From: Bradyrhizobium aeschynomenes
GTDB taxonomy: Bacteria; Pseudomonadota; Alphaproteobacteria; Rhizobiales; Xanthobacteraceae
Length of the DNA stretch: 64,000 bases
Direction: 5' to 3'
Assembly (NCBI RefSeq): GCF_013178945.1
Contig: NZ_JABFDM010000005.1
Location: 506,437 to 570,436 of the forward strand
Shown here: piece after piece, positions 26,321 through 34,945 of the stretch
Layout: the number at the start of each line of letters is the position of its first letter
Position numbering within the stretch: the first letter of the stretch is position 1
Made by a program: the position numbers and the translations under genes
The notes under the pieces: generated by a model
Seen by the model: only the letters and a program-made list of their open reading frames with translations
What the model was told of the DNA's origin: nothing
Databases searched by the model: none

Positions 26321-28036
26321 ATGACCGTGAGCAGCGCCACCTCGAGCACGAGCAGCACGACGACGTCGTCATCCTCATCATCGACGAGTTCGAGCAGTTC
26401 GCTCACGACGTCGGGAACGAGCACCACGAGCACCATCGACTGGACGGCTCTGATCGAGTCCGCGGTGAATGCCAAGCTCACCCAGGCGACCCAGATTTCC
26501 ACCAAGATCACGGCCAACGAGGCCAAGATCACCGCCTATGAGACGCTGCAGACGGCGCTGAAGACGCTCTCATCGGGACTGTCGTCACTGGCGACGTCGA
26601 TGGTGAACTCGCTCGCAACCAACGCCTTTGCGACGCGGGCGGCCACGATCAGCACCACCGGCGACGTCAGCGCCTCATCCGCTCTGTCGATGTCGGTGAG
26701 CAACGGCGCGGCGACCGGCAGCCACACGCTGACCATCAGCCAGATCGCCACCGCCCACAAGGTGACGGGGACCGCGCAGTCCAGCCAAACCACGGCGCTC
26801 GGCTATTCCGGCACATTCTCGCTCGGCCTGTCCGGCGGCAGCACGGCCGACATCACGATCACGAGCGGCATGTCCTTGCAGGACATGGTCGACGCCATCA
26901 ATGCGCAGACCTCCACCACGAATGTCGAGGCATCGATCGTTCAGGTCTCCAGCAATTCCTACCAGCTCGTGCTGACCGGCACGCAGGACGCAGCCGACAT
27001 CACCTATTCCAGCTCGTCCGGCGACGACATCCTCAACCAGCTCGGAGTGACCGACAGCTCGGGTGCCTTCGCCACCGTGCTTCAGACTGCGCAGGCGGCG
27101 GAGTTCACGCTCGATGGGATCAGCCTGACCCGGAACACCAACGACATCACCGATGTTCTCAGCGGCGTCACTTTCGACCTTCTGCAGGCGACCCCGTCGG
27201 GAGCCTCGCTGAACATCACCATCGGCACGGACACGAGCCAGATCTCGTCTGCACTCCAGACCTTCGTCACCGACTACAACGCATTCCGTGATGCCGTTCT
27301 GGCGCAGCAGACGACCAACTCGGATGGGACGGCCTCGTCCAGCTCGGTTCTGTTCGGCGACGGCACGATGCGCGACATCATGAACACGCTGCAATCCGTG
27401 CTCGGATCCTCGGTCGGCGGCCTGACGATGGCTGACCTCGGCCTGTCCTTCAACGAGAAGAACGAACTCGAGCTCGACACCGGCACGCTGTCGACGATCC
27501 TCAGCACCAATCTCAGCGGCGTGACGACTCTGCTGTCGGCTCAGACGAAGACATCGTCGAGCCAGCTCAGCGTGGTCAATACCGGAACCTCGCCGCAATC
27601 CTTTACCCTCGATCTCACGGTGGATTCGTCCGGCAATCTGTCGGCCGCGTCGGTCGGCGGCGACAGCTCGTTGTTCACGATCAGCGGCAACACCATCGTT
27701 GGCAACTCCGGGACGATCTACGCCGGCATGGCCTTCACCTATACCGGCTCGACCTCGCAATCGATCACGGTCACGTCGACGCAGGGGCTTGCCACCCAGA
27801 TCTACCAGCTCGCGAAGACCGCCTCATCCAGCACCGGATCCTTGCAGACGCTGATCGACAATCTGACGTCCCGCGACGAGACGCTGCAGGCGAAGGTCAA
27901 CGACATCAAGAGTGCGGCGGCGACGTTTCAGACCCAGCTCACGGCGCAATATGCGAAATACCAGGCCGCCATCGAGAGCGCCAACAACATGCTGACCTAC
28001 CTCAAAGCTCTCCTCAACGCGAGTTCCAGTAACTGA
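26321..28036 (+). CDS. fliD: Flagellar filament cap protein (hook-associated protein 2)
   Basis: This 571-aa protein has FliD N and C domains: IDWTALIESAVNAKLTQ near residue 30 and a C-terminal region with YAKYQAAIESANNMLTYLKALLNAS. The first 28 residues are almost only Ser and Thr, an unusual tail before the normal FliD start. FliD caps the growing filament and folds flagellin. AAGGA precedes the ATG. The stop overlaps the ATG of fliS. Confidence 0.9.
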   Translation: MTVSSATSSTSSTTTSSSSSSTSSSSSLTTSGTSTTSTIDWTALIESAVNAKLTQATQISTKITANEAKITAYETLQTALKTLSSGLSSLATSMVNSLATNAFATRAATISTTGDVSASSALSMSVSNGAATGSHTLTISQIATAHKVTGTAQSSQTTALGYSGTFSLGLSGGSTADITITSGMSLQDMVDAINAQTSTTNVEASIVQVSSNSYQLVLTGTQDAADITYSSSSGDDILNQLGVTDSSGAFATVLQTAQAAEFTLDGISLTRNTNDITDVLSGVTFDLLQATPSGASLNITIGTDTSQISSALQTFVTDYNAFRDAVLAQQTTNSDGTASSSSVLFGDGTMRDIMNTLQSVLGSSVGGLTMADLGLSFNEKNELELDTGTLSTILSTNLSGVTTLLSAQTKTSSSQLSVVNTGTSPQSFTLDLTVDSSGNLSAASVGGDSSLFTISGNTIVGNSGTIYAGMAFTYTGSTSQSITVTSTQGLATQIYQLAKTASSSTGSLQTLIDNLTSRDETLQAKVNDIKSAAATFQTQLTAQYAKYQAAIESANNMLTYLKALLNASSSN

Positions 28037-28461
28037 TGACCCAGAGTTCAATGGCCCAATTTGCAAGTCAGGCTTATCGCGGCGCCGCCGTGGCGGTGCC
28101 TCCGCTGCGGGCCGTCGTCATGCTCCTCAACGGAGCCGTGAGCTGTCTCCAGAAGTCGCTGCAGGCGCAGGAAGCGCGCCGCTTCGAGGAGGGGCACGGG
28201 CACCTGACCCGCGCGATTGCCATCCTGCGCGGATTGAGTCTGCATCTCGATCCCAATCGCGGCGGGGCGGTCGCCGACCAGCTGTTCGCGACCTACAACG
28301 CTCTGATCCTCGCCGCCTTGCGGGCCTACGGTCGCCCTCACATGCGCGAGAACTTCCAGCGGATCACGGCCGGTCTGCTGGAGCTTCGCGATTCGTGGGA
28401 CGCCGTCGACGCCGCTGCACGCGGGGCGCGCATGTCGGGTGATTCGGCCAGCCGCCGATAG
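28036..28461 (+). CDS. fliS: Flagellar export chaperone FliS
   Basis: This 141-aa helical protein starts with a short disordered part, then AYRGAAVAVPPLRAVVMLLNGAV and a four-helix layout as in FliS. FliS binds flagellin in the cytosol and keeps it from polymerising early. It is coupled to fliD by an ATGA-type overlap, the usual fliD-fliS order. Confidence 0.85.
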   Translation: MTQSSMAQFASQAYRGAAVAVPPLRAVVMLLNGAVSCLQKSLQAQEARRFEEGHGHLTRAIAILRGLSLHLDPNRGGAVADQLFATYNALILAALRAYGRPHMRENFQRITAGLLELRDSWDAVDAAARGARMSGDSASRR

Positions 28462-28695
28462 CAGCCGCCGAATCACGTAACTGTTGCGCTGCAGAAATCT
28501 CGCGAAACCGAACGGAAACAGCCGGCATTGTCTCAAGGCCGCGGTATTCGGTGCAGCCTTTCATGCATACACCTCCCGGAACTTACGGGTTTTGCCCGGC
28601 CTGCTTGCGGTCGTTCGTCACAATTGGCCAATATCAATTTCGTTCGCCGGGTGAATGCTTTAAGAGGGACGGAGGAACGCTGGACCGAGCGGACG

Positions 28696-28968
28696 ATGGA
28701 CGTCAGGGAATTCGAGGATCTGATCGACCGCCTGGGAGAGGACATCTCCCGATGGCCCGCCGAGCGGCGTCAGGCGGCGGCCGAGTTGCTCGCGTCCTCG
28801 CCCGAAGCCGGCCAATTGATCTCCGAGGCCCGCCTTGTCCGCGAGGCGTTGTCGTCACCCCCGGTTCGCGCGCCCGCCGGTCTTGCCGCCCGTATCGCGG
28901 CAGCGGCCAACCGGGAAACGCCGGAGGAGGCTACGGCTGTCTCCGCGGACGCTCATCAGGCCGGTTGA
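28696..28968 (+). CDS. Small hypothetical protein
   Basis: This 90-aa protein begins MDVREFEDLIDRLGEDISRWP and is Ala/Glu/Arg-rich with two likely helices. It has no signal peptide or membrane segment. The family is not one I can name; similar short proteins with a DRxGExxxxWP motif appear near ECF sigma genes in related bacteria, so a link to the sigma gene at 24592 is possible but unproven. GGAGG lies about 20 bases upstream of the ATG, so the start is uncertain. Confidence 0.55.
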   Translation: MDVREFEDLIDRLGEDISRWPAERRQAAAELLASSPEAGQLISEARLVREALSSPPVRAPAGLAARIAAAANRETPEEATAVSADAHQAG

Positions 28969-29403
28969 GCCGCCTGCCGGGCACGTTGTCCTGATCGCCG
29001 CGCCCGCGTCATCCTCTCACTGATCGAACTTGCTCAGGTCTGCCGCATCCGGCGCGTTGCGCTCGACGCGATGATCGCGGCGACGCGACGTCGTTCATGC
29101 CGTGACCGCGCAGCCAGCTGGGCGCTCCAGAGCAGCCGGGCGGTCCGACATTCCCGATTCCGTCGCTTCCAGGCGATCGCTCGGATGAGCCGCGCTGCCT
29201 ATCACCACGACGCGCCGCACCAGGCGATTCTTGCCGCCTCTGCCCAATGGCGCGGCGGCAAATTCTGCCGCCATATCAACTAATTCGTCCAACTAATTGT
29301 GCGCCTGAATTCGGCACTCCAGCCGTTTGATCAGCAGACGCCTTCACCACCATCGGAGGCGCTGTGTCCCGCCGTTTGTCACGGCGAGAGCCGGAGTTCT
29401 GCC
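28969..29403. other. 435-bp intergenic stretch before flgD
   Basis: No gene is convincing here. The only visible detail is a repeated AACTAATT-type motif near 29279-29299. It probably holds the flgD promoter. Confidence 0.5.
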
Positions 29404-30066
29404 ATGACCGTTTCCGCGACGAGCTCGTCGACCACGACCACCTCATCAACTTCATCCTCCAGCGACTCGCGCACGACGCTCAGCTCGAGCGACTTCCTTC
29501 AGCTGCTGGTTAGCGAGCTGCAGAACCAGGATCCGATGAACGCAACGAGCGTCACCGATTTCATCAACCAGATGACCTCGTATGCGAACTTCTCGTCGCA
29601 GCAATCCATCAACAGCAGCTTGACTTCGCTGGCCGGCTCCTTCTCGAGCCTGGTGACGCTGAACTCCGTCAACTACATCGGTCATACCGTAGAGGCGAAG
29701 AGCGATACCGCCGTCCTTTCGAACGGCTCCGCGACGTTCGGCTACTCGCTCTCGTCGGCTGCGTCGACTGTCTCCATCTCGGTCAAGGACTCCTCGGGAA
29801 GCACGGTCTGGACCGGCACCGGCACGGGCAACAAGGGGAGCAACTCCTTCAGCTGGGACGGCACCGATTCCAGCGGCAACCAGCTCAGCGACGGCGGCCA
29901 GTACACCATCTCCGTGACGGCCACCGACTCGGCCGGAAATTCGGTCCTCAACTACACGACGGTCACCGGGACAGTGACCGGCATCGACACCTCGACCAGC
30001 ACGCCGTCGCTCACTGTCGGCGGCGTACCGGTCAGCGCCAGCAACATTATCGGCGTCACCTCCTGA
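29404..30066 (+). CDS. flgD: Flagellar hook capping protein FlgD
   Basis: This 220-aa protein has the FlgD core SSDFLQLLVSELQNQDPMNATSVTDF (split here: SSDFLQLLVSELQNQDP near residue 28, then FINQMTSYANFSS) and a C-terminal FlgD Ig-like part with SFSWDGTDSSGNQLSDGGQY. The first 26 residues are nearly all Ser/Thr, as in FliD of this cluster. FlgD caps the hook during its assembly. The ATG at 29404 was chosen because it gives a normal start and has GGAG upstream. Confidence 0.93.
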   Translation: MTVSATSSSTTTTSSTSSSSDSRTTLSSSDFLQLLVSELQNQDPMNATSVTDFINQMTSYANFSSQQSINSSLTSLAGSFSSLVTLNSVNYIGHTVEAKSDTAVLSNGSATFGYSLSSAASTVSISVKDSSGSTVWTGTGTGNKGSNSFSWDGTDSSGNQLSDGGQYTISVTATDSAGNSVLNYTTVTGTVTGIDTSTSTPSLTVGGVPVSASNIIGVTS

Positions 30067-30088
30067 CCGCACCATTCGGAGTATAATC

Positions 30089-31327
30089 ATGAGTCTTTCT
30101 GGAGCCCTTTCATCGGCGATCTCGGCGCTCAATGCGCAGAGCTCGTCGCTCGCCATGATCAGCGACAACATCTCAAACGCCGATACGACCGGATACAAGA
30201 CCACATCGGGCCTGTTCGAGCAGCTGGTGACGGCGTCGAGCAGCTCCAAGGCCTATTCGTCTGGCGGTGTGTCGGTTTCCGGCCGCTCCAACATCACCCA
30301 GCAGGGGCTGCTGGCTGCCACGACCAACGCGACCGACGTCGCAATCCAGGGATCGGGATTCTTCGTCGCCACCAACTCGACCTCGGCCGGCGGCGAGACG
30401 TTCTACACGCGCAATGGCGCCTTCTCGACCGACAATGCCGGCTATCTCCAGAACAACGGCTATTATCTGGAGGGCTGGCGCACCGACGCCAGCGGCAACG
30501 TGGTCGGCAACGGCCTCGAGCCGGTCAACACCAAGGTGGCGCTGACGAATGGCGGGGCCACCACCAAGACCTCGCTTGCCGCCAATCTGCCGGCGGATGC
30601 CGCGAGCGGCGACACCTTCAGCAGCTCGATGACGGTATACGACTCGCTGGGGCAGGCACACACGCTCAATGTCAACTGGACCAAGTCGGCGACGGCGAAC
30701 GAGTGGACCGCCGATATCGCCCCCGCCACCACCTCGGACGGCACCGTGACCAGCGGCACCTATACGATTGATTTCAATTCGGACGGATCGCTCAGCACCG
30801 TCTCCTCGACCAATCTCGGCATCACCTGGAACAACGGTGCTGCTGCCAGCTCGATCACGCTCAGCTTCGGAACCACCGGCGGCGGCACCGATGGTCTGAC
30901 CCAGCTGGCGTCCGGAAGCACGACCCCGAGCGTTTCGAATTTCAGTGCCAACTCGGACGGCATCTCCTTCGGCACGCTGAGCAGCATCGCGGTCGGCAAG
31001 GACGGTCTGGTCGAGGCGACTTATTCCAACGGCCAGACCGTTCCCATCTATAAGCTCGCGGTCGCCACCTTCTCCGATCCGAACGGGCTCGTGGCGCACT
31101 CCAGCGGCATGTACACCGCCACGGCGACGTCGGGCAACGCGACCTTGCAGGCGTCGGGCGAGAATGGTGCGGGCACCATCTACGGCAGCGAGCTCGAGTC
31201 GAGCACGACGGATACGACCGGCCAGTTCAGCAACATGATCTCGGCACAACAGGCGTATTCGGCGGCCTCGCAGGTGATTTCGGCCGTCAACAAGATGTAC
31301 GACACCCTGATCTCGTCGATGAGGTGA
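30089..31327 (+). CDS. flgE: Flagellar hook protein FlgE
   Basis: This 412-aa protein starts MSLSGALSSAISALNAQSS and has the axial-family motif SDNISNADTTGYK near residue 30, an internal hook domain, and the C-terminal QFSNMISAQQAYSAASQVIS region. It forms the universal joint between basal body and filament. It follows flgD by 22 bases. Confidence 0.94.
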   Translation: MSLSGALSSAISALNAQSSSLAMISDNISNADTTGYKTTSGLFEQLVTASSSSKAYSSGGVSVSGRSNITQQGLLAATTNATDVAIQGSGFFVATNSTSAGGETFYTRNGAFSTDNAGYLQNNGYYLEGWRTDASGNVVGNGLEPVNTKVALTNGGATTKTSLAANLPADAASGDTFSSSMTVYDSLGQAHTLNVNWTKSATANEWTADIAPATTSDGTVTSGTYTIDFNSDGSLSTVSSTNLGITWNNGAAASSITLSFGTTGGGTDGLTQLASGSTTPSVSNFSANSDGISFGTLSSIAVGKDGLVEATYSNGQTVPIYKLAVATFSDPNGLVAHSSGMYTATATSGNATLQASGENGAGTIYGSELESSTTDTTGQFSNMISAQQAYSAASQVISAVNKMYDTLISSMR

Positions 31328-31329
31328 GC

Positions 31330-31599
31330 ATGGCCGATCTGAAAAAGGAGCGGCTCGGCGAGGGCGAGATCCTGCTGAAGAAGCTGCGGCGGCTGAGGCT
31401 GCGCGCCGCAGGTGCCCGCAGGGATGATCGTGCGCGACTACTGGCGCTGATGGACGACATCGAGACGGTCCGCCGGAAGCTCCTGCGCGAATGCGCGCTG
31501 CTCGAGGAGGAGTTCCGAGTCGCTGCGGTCCGGGTGACGGCATTGAACACCTATGCGCGGGTCGCGCAGACGAGCGGCCGGCCGCCGCGTGAAAACTAG
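31330..31599 (+). CDS. Small coiled-coil protein in the flagellar cluster
   Basis: This 89-aa, highly charged protein (many Arg, Lys, Glu, Leu) is predicted to be one long coiled coil. It lies 2 bases after flgE and 16 bases before an flgN-like gene, so it is probably a flagellar export accessory or chaperone. The sequence is too simple to assign a family. Confidence 0.7.
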   Translation: MADLKKERLGEGEILLKKLRRLRLRAAGARRDDRARLLALMDDIETVRRKLLRECALLEEEFRVAAVRVTALNTYARVAQTSGRPPREN

Positions 31600-31615
31600 G
31601 ATTGGGAGCGACAGG

Positions 31616-32068
31616 ATGAAACAGGCAATCCAGCCCGACCGACGGCCGGCAAGCGAAAGCGAGGTGCGGACCTTGATCGCGCTGATCGACGAGCTGATCG
31701 CGGTGGTGTCGGAGGAGAATGCAGAACTCGCCAAGGGTCTGCCGGCCTCCCGCTCCAAGCAGCTCGACGACAAGAACCGGCTCGCCGGGCTGTTCGAGCA
31801 GCGGGTGGCCGACTGCGCCAGGCAGACGGCGAGCCTTGATGTGCGGGACCGCGTCCTGCGCGAGCAGCTGATGGAGCACATTCTCGATCTGCGCAGCGCA
31901 ATGGACGAAAACCTGGTGCGGCTGCGGGCTGCGATCGAGGCGAGCAATCGCAGGATCGAGGCGGTGATGCAGGCGATCCGCGAGCAGATCGCAAATGCCT
32001 CGCCCTATGGCGTCAGCGGACGCCGCGTTGCGCCTGCGACCTCGTGCGGGACCAATGTCAGGGCGTGA
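31616..32068 (+). CDS. FlgN-like flagellar export chaperone
   Basis: This 150-aa helical protein lies directly upstream of flgK and flgL, the place where flgN usually sits. Its N-terminal helix (LIALIDELIAVVSEENAELAKG) and the following LFEQRV and helical C-terminus resemble FlgN, which keeps FlgK and FlgL soluble for export. Similarity by eye is moderate, and gene order is the main evidence. GGGAG precedes the ATG at 31616. Confidence 0.65.
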   Translation: MKQAIQPDRRPASESEVRTLIALIDELIAVVSEENAELAKGLPASRSKQLDDKNRLAGLFEQRVADCARQTASLDVRDRVLREQLMEHILDLRSAMDENLVRLRAAIEASNRRIEAVMQAIREQIANASPYGVSGRRVAPATSCGTNVRA

Positions 32069-32095
32069 CGACCATCCAGCAGCGGGAGTAGGGCG

Positions 32096-33853
32096 ATGTC
32101 GCTCGATATAGCACGTCTGGTCGCGTTCAGTGGCATCTCGACGACCGAGTTGCAGATCAGCGTGGCGTCGTCGAACATTTCGAACGCCGACACCAAGGGC
32201 TACACACAGAAGTCCGCGAACCAGATCGCCAACGTCACTGCGGGCGTTGGAACCGGGGTGTCGATCACGGGCATCTCGAGCAATGTCGACAAGCTGCTGC
32301 TGAAGTCCCTGATCGGCGCCAATTCGGAGCTCGGCGCGGCCGACACCACGAACAACTACCTGACGCAGTTGCAGCAGCTGTTCGGCAGCGCCTCGTCCTC
32401 CGGCACGTCGACAACGGGCACGTCGCTGGCAAACTCGCTGGCGTCGCTGGAATCGGCACTGTCGTCGCTGGCGAGCTCGCCGAGCAGCGTCTCTCTGCAA
32501 TCGGCCGTCGTCAGTGCGCTCGACGACTTTGCGAGCCAGCTGCGCAGCACGTCCAGCGGCGTGCAGGCGTTGCGGGCCGATGCCGACAAGGACATCGCCT
32601 CGTCGATCCAGAGCGTCAACGACGATCTCCAGCAGATCGCGGATCTCAACGTCGAGATCCGCAAGATGGCCGCGTCCGGCCAGTCGACCGCCGATCTCGA
32701 GGACGAGCGCAACACTGCGCTGCAGGATCTGTCGTCCTACATGAACGTCAGCTACTACACGGCGTCGAACGGGGATCTTCAGGTCTACACCTCGTCCGGG
32801 CGCGCGCTTGTCGACAGCTCGGCCCATACGCTGAGCTATACCGCGTCGGCCAATGTCTCGGCGTCGTCCAGCTATGCATCCGGTGGCTTCAGCGGCATCT
32901 TGGTCGACGGCGTCGACGTCACGTCCCAGATCACATCAGGTGAGATCGGCTCGCTGATCACGCTGCGCGACGAGACCCTCCCGGCTGTGCAGACGCAGCT
33001 CGATCAGCTCGCCTCGCAGTTGAAATCGGCGCTCAATTCGATCACCAACGGCGCATCGGCGGTGCCGCCGCCAACCAGCCTGACGGGATCGGCGAGCGTC
33101 AGCAGCACGACGGCGCTGTCGGGGTCGGGTACGGTCCGGATCGCCGTGGCCGATCAGAGCGGCAGCCTCGTCTCCTACCAGGATCTCGATCTGTCGTCCT
33201 ACGCGACCGTGGGCGATCTGGTCACGGCGCTCAACGGCATTTCCGGCGTATCGGCCTCGATCGATGGAAGCGGTCATCTGTCGATCAGCGCGACGTCGTC
33301 GGCCAACGGCATCTCGATCAACGACATGACGGGCGCGATCGGCGGCGGCGGCTTTTCCGATTATTTCGGCATGAACGATCTCGTCACGGGCTCGGGTGCT
33401 GCCGATTTCGCCGTGAACAGCAGCATTCTCAGCGGTGCTGCCGGCCTGCCGACCGGGACGCTCGACAGCTCGGCGACATTGGCGGCCGGCAGCCAGGTGC
33501 TCACGGCAGGCTCGGCGACGGTCATCAGTCGGCTCTATGACAAGCTGACCGGCTCGACCAGCTTCTCGTCCGCCGGAGGCTTGAGCGCGACCACCGGAAC
33601 CTTTGCCGATTACGCGGCATCGATCGTTGCCAACGTGGCCAGCAAGGCCTCGCAGGCGGCGAGCGCCTACACCGCGAAATCCACCGCCCAGTCGAGCTAT
33701 GCCAGCTCGCTGTCGTCGCAGTCGGGCGTCAATATCGATGAGGAGACGGCCCGGCTGAGCTCGCTGCAGAACAAATACGCGGCCGCCTCGCAGCTGATCT
33801 CCGTCATCAACAGCATGTTCTCGTCGCTGCTCAGCGCCGTGCAGTCGACCTAG
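32096..33853 (+). CDS. flgK: Flagellar hook-associated protein 1 (FlgK)
   Basis: This 585-aa protein has the N-terminal axial motif SSNISNADTKGYTQKSAN near residue 25 and a C-terminal EETARLSSLQNKYAAASQLIS helix. The protein is Ser-rich. FlgK is the first hook-filament junction protein. It follows the flgN-like gene and precedes flgL by 15 bases. Confidence 0.93.
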   Translation: MSLDIARLVAFSGISTTELQISVASSNISNADTKGYTQKSANQIANVTAGVGTGVSITGISSNVDKLLLKSLIGANSELGAADTTNNYLTQLQQLFGSASSSGTSTTGTSLANSLASLESALSSLASSPSSVSLQSAVVSALDDFASQLRSTSSGVQALRADADKDIASSIQSVNDDLQQIADLNVEIRKMAASGQSTADLEDERNTALQDLSSYMNVSYYTASNGDLQVYTSSGRALVDSSAHTLSYTASANVSASSSYASGGFSGILVDGVDVTSQITSGEIGSLITLRDETLPAVQTQLDQLASQLKSALNSITNGASAVPPPTSLTGSASVSSTTALSGSGTVRIAVADQSGSLVSYQDLDLSSYATVGDLVTALNGISGVSASIDGSGHLSISATSSANGISINDMTGAIGGGGFSDYFGMNDLVTGSGAADFAVNSSILSGAAGLPTGTLDSSATLAAGSQVLTAGSATVISRLYDKLTGSTSFSSAGGLSATTGTFADYAASIVANVASKASQAASAYTAKSTAQSSYASSLSSQSGVNIDEETARLSSLQNKYAAASQLISVINSMFSSLLSAVQST

Positions 33854-33868
33854 TTCGGAGCATTCATC

Positions 33869-34777
33869 ATGACGATGCGGGTTGCGACCTTCGCGAACTC
33901 CGACCAGATGATCGCCAGCGCACTTCGGACGCAGGCGACGATGGCCAAGCTGCAGGTGCAGGAAGCGTCGGGGCTGAAGTCGGGATACCTGGCCGACTAC
34001 GGCGCGGATACCCAGCATGTGGTCAATCTGCAGGTGTCGGTCACGCGGGCGCAATCCTATATCGATGCCGCGACGCTGGCCGACAGCAAGGTGCAGGTCA
34101 TGTATTCCGCGGTCGGTCAGGTGTCCGACATCGTCAGCCAGCTGCGTACCGCCTTGAGCGCCGCGAGCTCCGGCAGCAGCACGGGAACAACGTCCGCGAT
34201 CAGCTCGGCGCAACAATTGTTGGAGCAGATGGCAGGCATTCTGAACACCCAGTATGACGGGCAATACCTGTTTGGCGGGGCTCGAACGTCGACGGCAGCC
34301 GTCGACACCTCGGCCTTCGCTTCTGGAACCGGCTCGCTGACCACCGTCGACACCGGCTACTACCAGGGTGACGGCGAGCTTGCCACCGTGCGGGTCTCCG
34401 ATGGTCAGTCGGTCACCTATGGCGTGACGGCGGACAATTCCGCCTTCGAGGAGGTCATGCGGGTGCTGAAATTCGTCGCGAACAGCTCGACCCTGTCCGG
34501 TAGCGATATCACCTCGGCACTGACGCTTGCAGATCAGGCGGTGGACGATGTGGCCACCGTCCAGGCGAAGCTGTCCGATGCCGCTTCCCGGATCGAGACC
34601 GCAAAGTCGCAGCAGACCGATTTCAAGAGCTACGCCGAGAGCTTGGCGACCGATCTCACCAGCGTCGACGTCGCCGCGGTGACCGCGCAATTGTCGACCT
34701 ATCAGGCGCAGCTCACGGCGTCGTATACGGCGATCTCCAAGATCCAAAGTCTCAATCTGGCAAGCTATCTCCGGTGA
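33869..34777 (+). CDS. flgL: Flagellar hook-associated protein 3 (FlgL)
   Basis: This 302-aa flagellin-fold protein has YDGQYLFGGARTSTAAVD near residue 130, typical for FlgL, and a C-terminal helix like that of flagellin. It joins FlgK to the filament. It ends the flagellar run in this window. Confidence 0.9.
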   Translation: MTMRVATFANSDQMIASALRTQATMAKLQVQEASGLKSGYLADYGADTQHVVNLQVSVTRAQSYIDAATLADSKVQVMYSAVGQVSDIVSQLRTALSAASSGSSTGTTSAISSAQQLLEQMAGILNTQYDGQYLFGGARTSTAAVDTSAFASGTGSLTTVDTGYYQGDGELATVRVSDGQSVTYGVTADNSAFEEVMRVLKFVANSSTLSGSDITSALTLADQAVDDVATVQAKLSDAASRIETAKSQQTDFKSYAESLATDLTSVDVAAVTAQLSTYQAQLTASYTAISKIQSLNLASYLR

Positions 34778-34945
34778 GCCGGCAGGTTGGGGGGCTGCGG
34801 GGCCGGGCGCGGAACGGGGGGCGGCCGGACGACGCCGGCCGGATTCCAAGGCGGGCGCGCGATCCGGGGAACCTTGGCACAGCGCGATTGCAACCATGCC
34901 GCCTCCAGGAGGTTTGTTGACGGGCAACTCGTCGGCGGACCTCTC

